Origin: Lagopus muta
Taxonomy: Eukaryota > Chordata > Aves > Galliformes > Phasianidae
Reading direction: 5' to 3'
Length of the DNA: 64,000 nucleotides
NCBI RefSeq assembly: GCF_023343835.1
Contig: NC_064433.1
Location: forward strand, 66,734,032 to 66,798,031
Below the pieces are notes generated by a model. It did not search any database and was not told the origin of the DNA. It was given only the letters and a program-made list of their open reading frames with translations. The position numbers were made by a program, and so were the translations under genes. Positions 37,176 through 48,108 of the stretch are shown one piece after another (positions within the stretch are counted from its first letter, which is position 1; every line of letters starts with the position of its first letter).

Positions 37176-38585
37176 GGGGGTGAAATGTTAGCAAATGTCT
37201 ATTGGTGAGTCTAAAAATGTATATTTTGACATAACTTTGGTCAGGAGTGCTTTTCAGAGAACTCTGAAAATTCCAAGATTCTGGAGGCTTCAGATGAAAG
37301 ATGAACAGTCCTTTCTCATCAAAGCTCAGAAAAGGATCCCCTTTTCTAAGAGCCCCTTTCGAATCTTAGGAGATTTGTACAGCATCTGAGAGAGGTACTT
37401 GGATGAACTTCATCATCTAAGTGCAAAGGACTTTGCTACTTTGTGAGCAGTGTTTGAACAGCACAGATAAACAAAATGATTATCTTAAAACAGATTGACT
37501 CTTCGTTTCTTTTTTTCTTTGGCTAAAAGGGCAGCTAATTAGTTGGGAAACCCTTTTCTGCTATACCTAAAAGTAAGTCAGTCTTATTTAAGACCTTCTG
37601 TTTTTCCACCTTCCTTAGAATTATGGTCATTATATCTCTGCCATCTGTAACTACAGTTGTAGGAAACAAATTTAAAGCCACCAAGCACAAAAGATCATTC
37701 CATCTTTATATTTAAGCATGACACTAACTAACAGACATGAAAAAGCAAACAAACAGCAGAAGTCAGGAACAGGTCATAAAAACAGAATTTAGAGTTTACT
37801 TACAATTGCTTGAAAGAATAAAAATTGGCCAAAATCAATTTATTGTGTGTTTACTGCTTTCCTGCTTGGCACACAGTTCACCTTTATTTACTCACCAGGT
37901 ACTTGAAAGCAGCTTTGAGCTGTGATTTTATGGGAAAGGAGAATACATGCAGTATTGATTCAGTCAATTTCAGAGGGCTGTGCTTCATTACTTACATCTC
38001 CTGTGTTTATATTTCAGTAGAAAATTTCAGTGCACAAATGACATGATGTTTTTGTGACAGAAATTTCTACTTAGACTTTCTACCATGTCACATAACAGAT
38101 TCCTTTTACAGATGAGTTATTTAGGAAAACAGCATTAATTCAGCTAAACTATTTTCCCCTTTTTTGACCACCTATACTTAGTACCAATTTTCTTCCTTCC
38201 ACTTAGCATTTCAGCTCTTTTTCTGCTTTTACATGCCTTTCATTCTCTCTTGAACTAAACTGATGGGCTGTCTGACATAAAAGATATAATAAAGAAAGTA
38301 CATCAATAATCAAGGAAATTCAGTTAATTAACAAACTTCCAGACTAATGTAAGTACTTAAAAATACAAACAGAGCCATTCCCTCTGAAGCTATTATTTCT
38401 TTCTATTCCTCTGCTTCCTTCAATAAGAAATTAAAATCCATCATGTTCAGGACATTGGAATATTCATCATTCTGTCCACTGGAGAGTTGTGCTTAAAGCT
38501 GTATGGAACAGTAGAAAAAAAAAATAAAAGAGCAGAAGCAGTGCTCATTTTTTCCTCAGTGCGGAATATTAGAGATTGGATCCTC
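37176..38585. other. AT-rich stretch, no gene recognised
   Basis: Low-GC single-copy-looking DNA with no defensible exon or element. Confidence 0.5.
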
Positions 38586-38822
38586 ATCCAGTCTCTAGTT
38601 AGATATTAGGAAGAAGATTTTTCTCACAGAGATTGGTGACGCAGTGGAACAGGTTTCCAAGGAGGCTGTGGATGCCCCATCCCTGGAGGCATTCAAGGTC
38701 AGGCTGGATGTGGCTCTGGGCAGCCTGGTCTGGTGGTTGGCAAACCTCCACATAGCAGGGGGGTTGGAACTAGATGATCTTTGAGGTCCTTTTCAACCCA
38801 GGCCATTCTATGATTCCATGAC
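38586..38822 (+). mobile_element. CR1 LINE 3' fragment
   Basis: Plus orientation. It starts in the 'TTAGATATTAGGAAGAAGAT' block and continues through 'GGAGGCTGTGGATGCCCC', 'GGCTGGATGTGGCTCTGGGC' and 'GATGATCTTTGAGGTCC', ending 'CCATTCTATGATTCCATG'. Over the shared part it is nearly identical to the 7.9 kb copy and extends about 75 bp further 5'. Confidence 0.94.
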
Positions 38823-40470
38823 TGATCCTGAGATATACCTTCTGAGAATATTGCCTTGGACCCAAAATTAGAATTACCCTTCTCCAGGGATTGTAATTAT
38901 ATGCATTAACATTATTATCAGAGTTTTTGTAGCTACATTTTCATACAGAAGCATGACATTTTCTCTTGGGGGAAAAAAAAAATATCAATCTGAGATATTT
39001 TAAGTGTTATTGCCAGAAGAGGGCACGTGCCCTCATGCTACATCACCAGCAGACTGTCTCAGGACAGAGACCCCTCCTGCCAAGACTCTGCTCTTCTTTA
39101 CTCCAGGAAGTTCCCCAAAAGGTCTGCACAGACTGTAAAGATGGAGCCCTACTTTTTTCTGATACTGCAGACAGCAGGCTGGTGTTTTAGATAACTACCC
39201 CATAACAGAACATAAGTAGCAGCAATCCCCTTCTGAGTTGGTCTGTGCAGCTCCCAAGTCCTTCACAGTCAAGAAATGATGTGGCTTCATGGAGCCACAA
39301 TAGAGGAACAGGTTAGGCCACATTGGGTTTCCTATTCAGAAACAAGAGTTCAGTTTCAAATAACTGCACTGAAACACTTCCCTAATATAGAAGGTGGTAC
39401 ATTTTGTTCAGCTTATTTCCCAGAAAGGTGAAATGGCTTGCACTGATCAGCCCAGAGCTGACCTCACAACACCATCATCAACAGCTATTCTGTAATGGTT
39501 TGGGTAGGTAGGTCTCGGCTGTGCTTCAGACACATAGGCAAGAACAGCACAGTCATACCCTACCTTTCAGCTAGCCTGGGTGAGGTTTTCTTTCTTGTAT
39601 CAGGATGCCATAAGATGGATCTTTCTCATGCTCTCATGTGACTGAGTGTTGGCTGTGCAGAAAGTACCTTGAGGAAAGCAGCATCCACCTGCTTCCTGAG
39701 AGGCACCTTTTGCAGAGCACAGCTGTGTTGGACATTGGACTTAGGTTGTTTCTAGCACTGTAGCTTTGGTTGTAGTGTTCCTCTGGTTACTGAGCAGCTC
39801 AGACCTGCACAGTAGTGAAAACATGTTATTTCAAAGCCTCGATCTTGGCTTCCCAACTCTACTGCTGATGATTGGAATGGTTTTTAAACAGTGTCCAATG
39901 ATGCTTTCAAACACTTGTTCCTTGAAAAACACAGACCTGTGCTCTTTTTCCATCCATTCATAAAACTATTAGGAACCTCAGAGCAGTATAAAGGCCTGAT
40001 TTCATTTAAAGTCTTTGAGACCATTAGGCCTGCTCAAGCCAAAGTTGCTATAACTGATTCAGGCTTCCTTATCCCTGACAGCCCATTTGATAGCTTTCAG
40101 CAGAGTTGAAGGAACAAGGTGGCAGCTGGATCAGGACCCAGTCAGCCTCTAAAAGAGAGGCTCCCACAGGGAAACCTGCCATTGAAGCCTCTTGGGGACA
40201 GTGCAGGGAAGCACTGAGACCTGGCACAACCTCTCCTGTGCTGAGACTTCACAGGCAACCGAGTGTTTGATCAGATCCATTGCTGTTCCCACAGTATGGT
40301 GGATATGAGGATAACAAGGAGTTATGAAGATAACAAGGAGTTACAGTACTTCACTACAAATCTGTGTGATTTATGTGTTGGAAAAGACAAGGTATGAACC
40401 CACAGTGTTCATACTTTCCCACCTTGGAAACAAAACAATTATTAAATGGGAGATAGATGTTACACCTGTA
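38823..40470. other. Non-coding stretch, no gene recognised
   Basis: Unique-looking DNA of average composition with one 19-bp tandem duplication near its end. No exon is supportable. Confidence 0.5.
40305..40342. repeat. 19-bp tandem duplication
   Basis: Two adjacent copies of ATGAGGATAACAAGGAGTT that differ at one base (GG versus GA). A recent local duplication. Confidence 0.9.
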
Positions 40471-40598
40471 TCATAGAATCATAGAATGGCCTGGGTTGAA
40501 AAGGCCCTCAAAGATCACCTAGTTTCAACCCCCCTGCCATGGTTATGGTCGCCAGTGACTAGACCAGGCTGCTCAGAGCCACATCCAGTCTGGGATGT
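40471..40598 (-). mobile_element. CR1 LINE 3' end (minus)
   Basis: Reverse-orientation CR1 tail that begins ATCATAGAATCATAGAATGG, then CCTGGGTTGAAAAGG, 'CAACCCCCCTGCCATGG', 'GACCAGGCTGCTCAGAGCC' and 'ACATCCAGTCTGG'. It stops abruptly and is strongly 5'-truncated. Confidence 0.93.
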
Positions 40599-43182
40599 GG
40601 ACCCAGTAAACTAGGTACTTTCAGTAAATGCAAGAAACCAAGATAGAAGCCCTTTGAAGTTCAACTTAGACAATCCTAACTCAGTGAGAATGTGCATAGG
40701 TCTGTAAATGCATATATGCTAGTGGATGGAGCATCACACAGGCACTCAACTCTTTGGAAGAATTTGGACTTGAAAAGACACTGTAGAAAAAGGAGAGGAG
40801 AAAAGATAAGTAGCATGAAGGCAACCTTCATCCCAATAACAACAATTTATAATGCACATCTCTGACATTTTCTCACAAACCTGGCTTTTTACCTCTCAAA
40901 AAGAAAGTGTTCAGTGAGACGCAGCTACAGGTAAAGCTGGGAAAGGGCTTTTCACAGCTCTGATTCCCAGATACTTGTAAGGCATCAAGCTGCCCAGTTA
41001 TCCTAAAGGAATCATCCAATTTGTTTCTCTGAGGGGAACGTTGGCGGGCTCAGGTCCAAAGGATTGGGAAGTGGTTCTTTGTTGAAAGCAGGTATCTTGC
41101 CCTTTCATGTTTCCCAACTGATGGACCAGTAAGGAATGGGACTGAGAAAAGCCTTTAGAGAACAGCAGAGAAACTGTTTTCAACAAAAGTATTGACCTAC
41201 TGAAATCCTGTTAAACACAGATTTTGCAAAGCAAACCTTTTTTTTTTCAGTGACAGGTTTTTAGAAGGACTTAGAACACCTATAGCATAATTCTGAATAT
41301 CTGTTGCAGGTTGATGTTTCAGTGCTTAATTCCAAGCTTTTCAAAAAATCTACGAGAACTAAGAAATATGTATTTTTTTCCATGCAAACTTCATATGGAA
41401 ACCTCAGCAACATTTTTTATTTTTTTTTTAACCCCCTCTCCATTTTGATGTGTGTTTGAAAGCCCTCTGGGCATCTATTTGCATTTTCCAGAAACTTTGG
41501 AAATCTGGCCCCCAGCTTACTTATGAAAACAGGTCTTAAGCTCTGGAATTACTGCAGCGTTTTTGAAATTCTACACTCATTGTATTTTAAAACATATTAG
41601 ACTCAATTCTGATGCTTGGGGGGACAGGTAATTCCCACCATCCCACCATTTTTAATGGAGATAAAGCACTATGTAGTAGGAAAAAATTGAGTTTTTAGAA
41701 GTTATGGACAAGGGCAAAATATGAAAGGGATGATAGAAAGCTTTGGATAACAAAATAGTAGGTATGCCCTTTGGTGTACTTTTGTAAGTCATACATATGA
41801 ATGAGAAACTGATTTATAAACTGAAAGTGATTAAACATATTGCTCATGAAAACAATATATTGCACTGGAAATGATGATCATAATAAATCATGCGCAACAG
41901 TACCATGATAGGCCCTTCAAATATTGCTGGTTTATGAGCTTCGTGGAGGGACACCCTGATGTCTTAAAGCTTTGTATCACAACTTGAGAAAGGGGCTTCT
42001 GCTAAGGCAAAAGATATATTGCTGAAAAAGAGGGAAAAAGAAAAAACAAACCAACAAATGAAAGCATGGAAACACCGTTGGAATCATAAAGATTGCACAA
42101 TGTTTCTGCATTCTATGAAAGAATATTCTTGTCTGAATCTTCCTGATAGAGAACGGCATAGACTTTCAGGCATCTGGCAAATGAACTCCTATGTTAAATA
42201 TCAGACCTTCTGGAACTGTGTATTTACAAATTAAAATCTTTTGCTTGCCATTCACTTCTTCTTGAAAACAACAATTGTTTTTCTTGTCTTTTATTTTTTT
42301 CCTTTCAAGTGAGAGGTTTTTTCCCATCCTGAACCAGATCTTCAACAGAAAAGTAGTTTTAGGTAGCTTGATCTTCAGATGTTTCCTCAGCCCTTTAGTT
42401 GTGTCACTGCCACCATTTAGCTTCTCTAGGGAGGACTGATGGGAGTTCCCACAGGGATGTTTATTTGTTTTAGCTGTCCATACTTTATCTCAGCTACAGT
42501 AATCCATTTTCAGCCTTCTACAGTGCTTGAGATTTATACTGACGCCTTCTTTCCAAGTGTTGGAAAAAAAGATAGTCAAAGTACTTGCATAAAACTTAAT
42601 AGTCAAAGTATTTCTTTGTGATTTGAATTGAAACTAAGCATCTAAAGGCTAATATAGATTACTTTCCCTCTGAATCACATGACAATTAGATTTCTTACTT
42701 ACATTTTGATTTTGGAAGTGTCAAGGTTCAGGCCTTTCTTGTGTTTATTTGTAACCATGACAACTACAAACTTTCTTTTTTTCCCTAAAGAAAGCTGAGA
42801 TTCTTGCATAGCCATCTACCAAAGACAGAACTTTAAGGAAAATGCTTTAAAATTTATGGTTTGCTGCTGACCACGCCAGATTGATTTAAGCAGGCCAGGG
42901 GAAAAAACCTGATTCCCAGGTATTCATCCAGCTCTTACAATCTTACGGCTAATGCACAGGGGTGGGGTCTGCTGCTTCCAATGTTTCACTCGCTCATATA
43001 TGCACACCATAGATTTCAGCACTGTCCTCCAACTGGATTGAATGGAGCTTCATAAGCTTTCTCTGAAGGAGTGAAATGATTTTATATAAATCAAGGAAAA
43101 ACAAAGAAAAAAAAGTCATTCACTGATTAATGACTTGTAGAACGAGAACTACCTCTCGTGTGTGTTAACCAGAATAATGAAT
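40599..43182. other. AT-rich stretch, no gene recognised
   Basis: Low-GC DNA with scattered short T and A runs. The short frames present lack domains and splice context. Confidence 0.5.
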
Positions 43183-43326
43183 ATTATAGAAACATGGAAG
43201 GGCCTGAGTTGAAAAGGACCGTAATGATCGTCTAGTTTCAATCCCCCTGCTATGTGCAGGGTTGCCAACCAGGCTGCCCAGAGCCACATCCAGCCTGGCC
43301 TTGAATGCCTCCAGGGGCAGGGCATA
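43183..43326 (-). mobile_element. CR1 LINE 3' end (minus)
   Basis: Reverse-orientation CR1 tail: degenerate start ATTATAGAAACATGGAAGGG, then 'GAGTTGAAAAGGACC', 'CAATCCCCCTGCTATGTGC', 'CCAGGCTGCCCAGAGCC' and 'GGCCTTGAATGCCTCC'. 5'-truncated. Confidence 0.92.
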
Positions 43327-46300
43327 TCTTGCCCAATAGACCTTTAACTACTGAGAGCGAAGAAAGTGGTGTGATTCTCTTGCACCTCTCTGGAAGAGAC
43401 ACCAATGGCAAACACAGTGTGACGGCAGAGAAATTGGAAGGAATTGCACAAAGGTTTTACTTGGTTTTTCCAGGGTGGAAGAAGCAGGAGGCATATGTGC
43501 TTATGATGAAGGCAGAACATTTTCATTGCTGATAAGATACACCAAAACATAACTTACACTGTCTATTCCAGGATAGACAATAGGCTCCAAACCCTCATCT
43601 TTAACGTCTTTCTGTATGAATCCTTCCCGTTCAAGCATGCTTCTCCTCTTTCAGTGCCCATCTTTAAAAAGTTCCTTCTGTATTTTTGCATAGGATATAA
43701 TTGGTTGTCAAATACTCCTCAAGTACTTCATATTCTTTCACTGGATATCAACTTTTTAAGTCTATCCCCAAATATATTTATACTTGCTTAGATGAACCAT
43801 TACTTGGGAGAGATACTAGATAGTTCATAGAAAGTTGCTGCTGCTACTGACAGCAAAAACAAGAATGTAAGATTGTTCTACATATTTACTCAAGGGTAGT
43901 TCTCCAATTCATGTCATATGTGGCCAGGTCAGGAGAGAGAAGTTTAGTCTGAATTTTCTCTTTTCATTTGAACTAATTTGGATTTATTATATAGAATTGA
44001 GTCTTGAAGCCTGCAAGTCTGTCAGAGCATCCAAAATCTACCATATAAAGTAAAAATTGAATACATTTTGCATCTTGGAATATCAGACCTTTGGATTTCA
44101 AGCTTTTTCATTTATATCTAACACAGTATGTCACTGATACTCTACAGACAGCCAATAACAGGATCCAGAAAACCTGGAGAAGAAACCAGGAAATACTGCT
44201 CTCCAGGCTCCAAGAAATAAGTACTAACCGAAGAGAATAACAGAAAAAAGAAGAAAGAGTTTGAAGAATGCACTTAACCTAAATTCTAATTTGATGACTG
44301 TTTGCTTCCCCTGAATTTCAGACAGCAGATTTATCTTAATTTAAAAAAAAAAAAAAAAAGAAAAAAAAGCCTCTTGAAAAGTTCATTTTAAAGTAAAGCA
44401 AAAAGCAAATAGGATGCAGGACATAAATTAACCCCACTCCCCCAAATTAGCTTGTTTTTCTGCTTGTTGAGTATCATTTCAGATTTATTTGCTATGGAAC
44501 CAATTCAACAAAATACTTAAGTGCATGGATAGCTTTGATCATGCAAGCAGTCCCGTTGAGAGCATTCATATCCTTAAATATATGGACACAGTTAAATAGT
44601 TTGCTGAATCCAGACCTACTTTATTTCTTCTCAAGAAAGGATTTGTAGAGACGGAGTTGTTTTATTCTGACCACGAGGAGCTTACTGCAATTGCATGGTA
44701 CTGAAGGCTGTGCTGATTGCTTGGAGCTGCTCATATAGAGCTGTTTCTGTTCTGAGCGAGCTTGATTTATATTCAGGATTAAATTTAAAGAGCCCAATGA
44801 GAAACTGGATTTCTCAAGGTGAAATGACAGTGGAAAGGGCAGTGCTAACAGAAGATCAGATCAAGAAGAGGAGGAAATTAAGGAACCTCAGGAACATTCT
44901 CTTCCTGGTTTTGGTCAAAAAGACATAATTCTTGGAAAGCTTACATAACCAAAAAGCATGTGGGCCTATTTTCTCCCTTTTGTCATCATTGAGAACATGT
45001 GTGCAAGATTCTGTGTGCATACCTGTGTAGTACAAGGAGTTTGGTGTGTGGCACTCAATGCCAGCATTGACAGCACCTTTTACTACTTGCCCAGGATTCT
45101 TTAATTACTCTTAGATAAACAGGTAGTAGGATCTTTATGAGGAAACTGTCTCCAAATACACCAAGCAGTGATCTAGATCATAAAAAGAAATATCTCTGGC
45201 TAGGTCTGTGGCATTTCCACAAAAATGTAAGGATGTGCCTGAGTTTTTTACTGATTTAAGAGCCTGCACCTTTCTCAGCAACGTACAAAGGAAGCAGTGA
45301 ATCAAGGTGAATAAAACACAGCTTACTGAGGAATATAGATAATGTAATTAAGTTAGGAAGTGATTGGGGTAGCATTGGGTCCCAGGAAGAGACATCCCAC
45401 AACAGCATAAAGTCTTATCCTCAGATGGTTTAATTTAGCACCCCTCTACCATACCTTCCTCACACAATTTCTAGGGAAACAGGCACTTGTTCTTTCAGTA
45501 TGGCTCAGAGAGCAACTAGGCTGCTATGTTACGTAGTGGAGGAATTTATACAATCCAGCCTTGTTTTATGGCTGGATTTGAGGCCGACTCCCGCTCCCTC
45601 TGGTGTCCCCGTCCCCCTGTCCCCCCCCTTTTTTTTCCTTTTTAATGGCCATTGTCATCTTCACTGTTGGAGCTGGCCTTGATCAAATGCCACATGATTA
45701 CACAGTCCCAACGATACAACCAATTTTCTCTATTTTTACAACATCTCACCTTTCCAAGGAGTTCAATTTTTAATGTGAAAAATCACTCATGACATTGTAT
45801 TTGATGCCCTTTCTGGACATACTGGTTTAAACAACCTGTGCAAAAAGTGTCCTGAAAATTTCATGTACACTATTTTGAAGAAGCAGAAATGTGTTATCTT
45901 TAGTGCCTTTAAAACCTAAATTACACGAGGGAAGGAGGGGAATGAAGACATTAGAATATTTGAAATGTCAGCGCTCTTTCTAGCTACAAAAACTGACACA
46001 ACCAGCAAGTGAAACACCCAGCCAATACCGAGCATAAACATTTTTTATACCTTTTTATATATGCTCTGAACGTCTTCACCAAGAGCCTCTTAATTACTGC
46101 CATGAATTTCTCCTCTATAGCAGGGTGATTTTCTCCCCTAAATTCAAACTTTCTGACAGGAAATTAGATAGCAAGTGCATGAAAACTGTTTGATAGGCTG
46201 CGAAGCTAATCAGAAAGCTCCCTTTCAATATCAAATTGGGTGTTTGATGTTCTGCGAACACCTGGAGTGGTAAACAATACAATCCCAATGACTTATCAAG

Positions 46301-46779
46301 TACTTGTTTTCAGTAAACCATTAACTTGTTGAAAAAGGCTTTTTTCCTTCCAACCATAATCGGTTTCTCAGATCGCTATCCTTCCTTCGTAGCAGCTCCT
46401 GAGGAGGTTGGATTTTGAGAAAGGATCTTACAGGAGTTTTACAGCTTCTATTGTGTTTACTGGCTTAAAGAAAAAAAGGAAGTGGCAGTACTATGAGTGC
46501 AGCACTTCTCAGGAGCTTTACAAGAATATTTGGATAAACATTTGCAACAAGCAGTCTGTCTGGAAAATGCAGCCCTTTTTCGTGCTAGTAAATTATCCGG
46601 CGACAATCTTTATTAATACCCTTGAAAGAAGAAATGCTTAGTGCAAACTAATCTCATCTTGCAGACTGCAGGAAAACTGGTCACCCAGTCCATTGCTGGA
46701 GGCATCCCTTTTCCTGTTTCATAAGGTTGACATATTCGCAGTGCTGCCCTCTTCTTTTGGGGGACAGCAATGGGGCTCC
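43327..46779. other. AT-rich stretch upstream of the CpG island; possible regulatory DNA
   Basis: No gene recognised. A poly-A tract lies at about 44,342-44,369. The part from about 45.9 to 46.35 kb is non-repetitive, AT-rich and holds homeodomain-type TTAATTA and ATTAAT-like words (for example CTTAATTACTGCC near 46,089). That would be compatible with a conserved enhancer 1.5-2 kb upstream of the promoter, but this is inference only. Confidence 0.4.
44342..44369. repeat. Poly-A tract
   Basis: About 17 A, one G, then about 8 A. Confidence 0.85.
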
Positions 46780-47024
46780 GGCATGGAGCTGTGTCAGGGG
46801 AGGGGCAGCTGGGGGTTAGGGACAGGATCTGCACCACATGGCTGTGGACACGGAACGAGCTGCCCAGGGCAGTGGGCACGGCCCCAAGTGCTGGAGTTCG
46901 AGGAGTTTTTGGACACTGCTTTCAGCCATAGGGTTTGATGTTTGTGTGATCCTGTGTCGAGCCAGGAGTTGGACTCAGGGACCTTTGTGGATCCCTTCAA
47001 ACCTTGGGATATTCTACGATTCAA
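46780..47024 (+). mobile_element. CR1 LINE 3' fragment, a different subfamily
   Basis: Plus orientation. Blocks are 'GGGGAGGGGCAGCTGGGGG', 'GAACGAGCTGCCCAGGGCAG', 'GGGCACGGCCCCAAGTGC', 'GGAGTTCGAGGAGTTTTTGG', 'CATAGGGTTTGATG', 'GAGCCAGGAGTTGGACTC' and the end 'GGATATTCTACGATTC'. This is the GC-rich CR1 type, distinct from the other copies in the window. Plus- and minus-strand open frames here (46,613-47,199) are shadows of the repeat. Confidence 0.88.
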
Positions 47025-47829
47025 GGTGTATACACAGCTGACCATGCAGACCACCAGCTCCTGGACTGATTCACCTTATCTCTGCTATTTCTTCTTACTC
47101 ATACCTCATTACATGTGCCTTTGGCTGTCTACAAAAACTAGTGGCCAGCTCCTCCTGTCTAAGCTAGCACAAGAAGGCTCAGAGGAACGTCAGGCATAGA
47201 AGTTACATCCTTCTGTGCCCCGAAAACTTTCTCAGCAGGAACTTTTTGTCTTGCCAGGTGTGCTTACAACAAATATGCTCAGTAGTAGGGTGTGTAGTTA
47301 GTAGTAATAATTAGGATGTGATCATAACCCAAGATCCAGATCCACTGGTGGACAACCATCATTAGATAGTGGTAACCAAAACAGCAGAAAGAGTTCTGAG
47401 AGACTCCATCACAAACCATCAACGTGATGTGCTACAGGGGTGGGAGGGCAAAGGCCTGGCCCTGGGAAAAGCTGGGCAGCACTGCTGTGGGAGAGGCAGA
47501 AAACACCCGTGAATCATTTTGTTTCTTTTCATCTTAGGAACAGTCATCTTCCTATCCCAAGCTGTACAAACACACAACTGATTAAAAGTTCTTGCACAAA
47601 ACTTGGTGCCAAAAATAGCCTCTCGCATAAGATTCTTCGCTGCTCTGTGTTGTTATTTTATTATTTTTTTTCTCCGGGGAATTTTCCATCATCAAAAGCC
47701 CAGGGCAGAAACAATAGCAAGCACTGCCTGCCGGCTTCCAGTTAAAAATAAGCAACAAAGGCATTCCTGCTTCTTCCAGAAACAATAGGAAAATCTCGAC
47801 GATTAAAGAAAAATAAGAGAAAGAGAGAG
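47025..47829. other. Promoter-proximal upstream stretch
   Basis: Unique DNA between the last upstream CR1 and the CpG island. It ends in a GA-rich run (47,817-47,838). It probably contains proximal regulatory sites, but none can be named securely. Confidence 0.45.
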
Positions 47830-47838
47830 AGAGAGATT
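47817..47838. repeat. (GA)n purine tract at the edge of the CpG island
   Basis: AAGAGAAAGAGAGAGAGAGA-type tract directly before GC content rises. GA tracts at promoters can be nucleosome-poor and bind GAGA-type factors; that role here is inference. Confidence 0.75.
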
Positions 47839-48052
47839 GGAGGGAGAGATCCGCGGCTCAGCCGGGGGCTCAGCTCGGCCAACCCCCCGAGCCGGAGCGC
47901 GCCGGGCGCCGGTGCCGTGCGTGCCGGGCCGCGCCGTTCGGCGGGGCTGCAGCGCCTCTCTCCCTGACAGGCTGCGGCTGCCTGCCCGCCCCCGGGCCGG
48001 GAGCGTCGGCGGCGGGGGGCAGCGGGCGGCTGCGGCTTTAAGAGCTCCCACA

Positions 48053-48097
48053 ATGCCGTGCTGGCGTCCCAGTTCCGTTACATGTCTCTCCCGGTGA
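48053..48097 (+). other. Upstream ORF 1 (14 codons)
   Basis: ATG with A at -3 (CCCACAATGC), so a fair initiation context although +4 is C. It encodes MPCWRPSSVTCLSR and stops at TGA. It lies inside the probable 5' UTR and may dampen translation of the main frame if the start site is upstream of it. Confidence 0.5.
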
Positions 48098-48108
48098 AGG
48101 GGAGCTAG
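48082..48108 (+). other. Upstream ORF 2 (8 codons), overlaps uORF 1
   Basis: The second and last ATG in the exon. It has a weak context (T at -3), encodes MSLPVKGS and stops at TAG. It overlaps uORF 1 in another frame, so ribosomes using the first ATG would bypass it. Confidence 0.4.

Noticed and set aside
46613..47199. Several overlapping frames of 67-88 codons
   Set aside because: They lie in a GC-rich CR1 fragment and its flanks.
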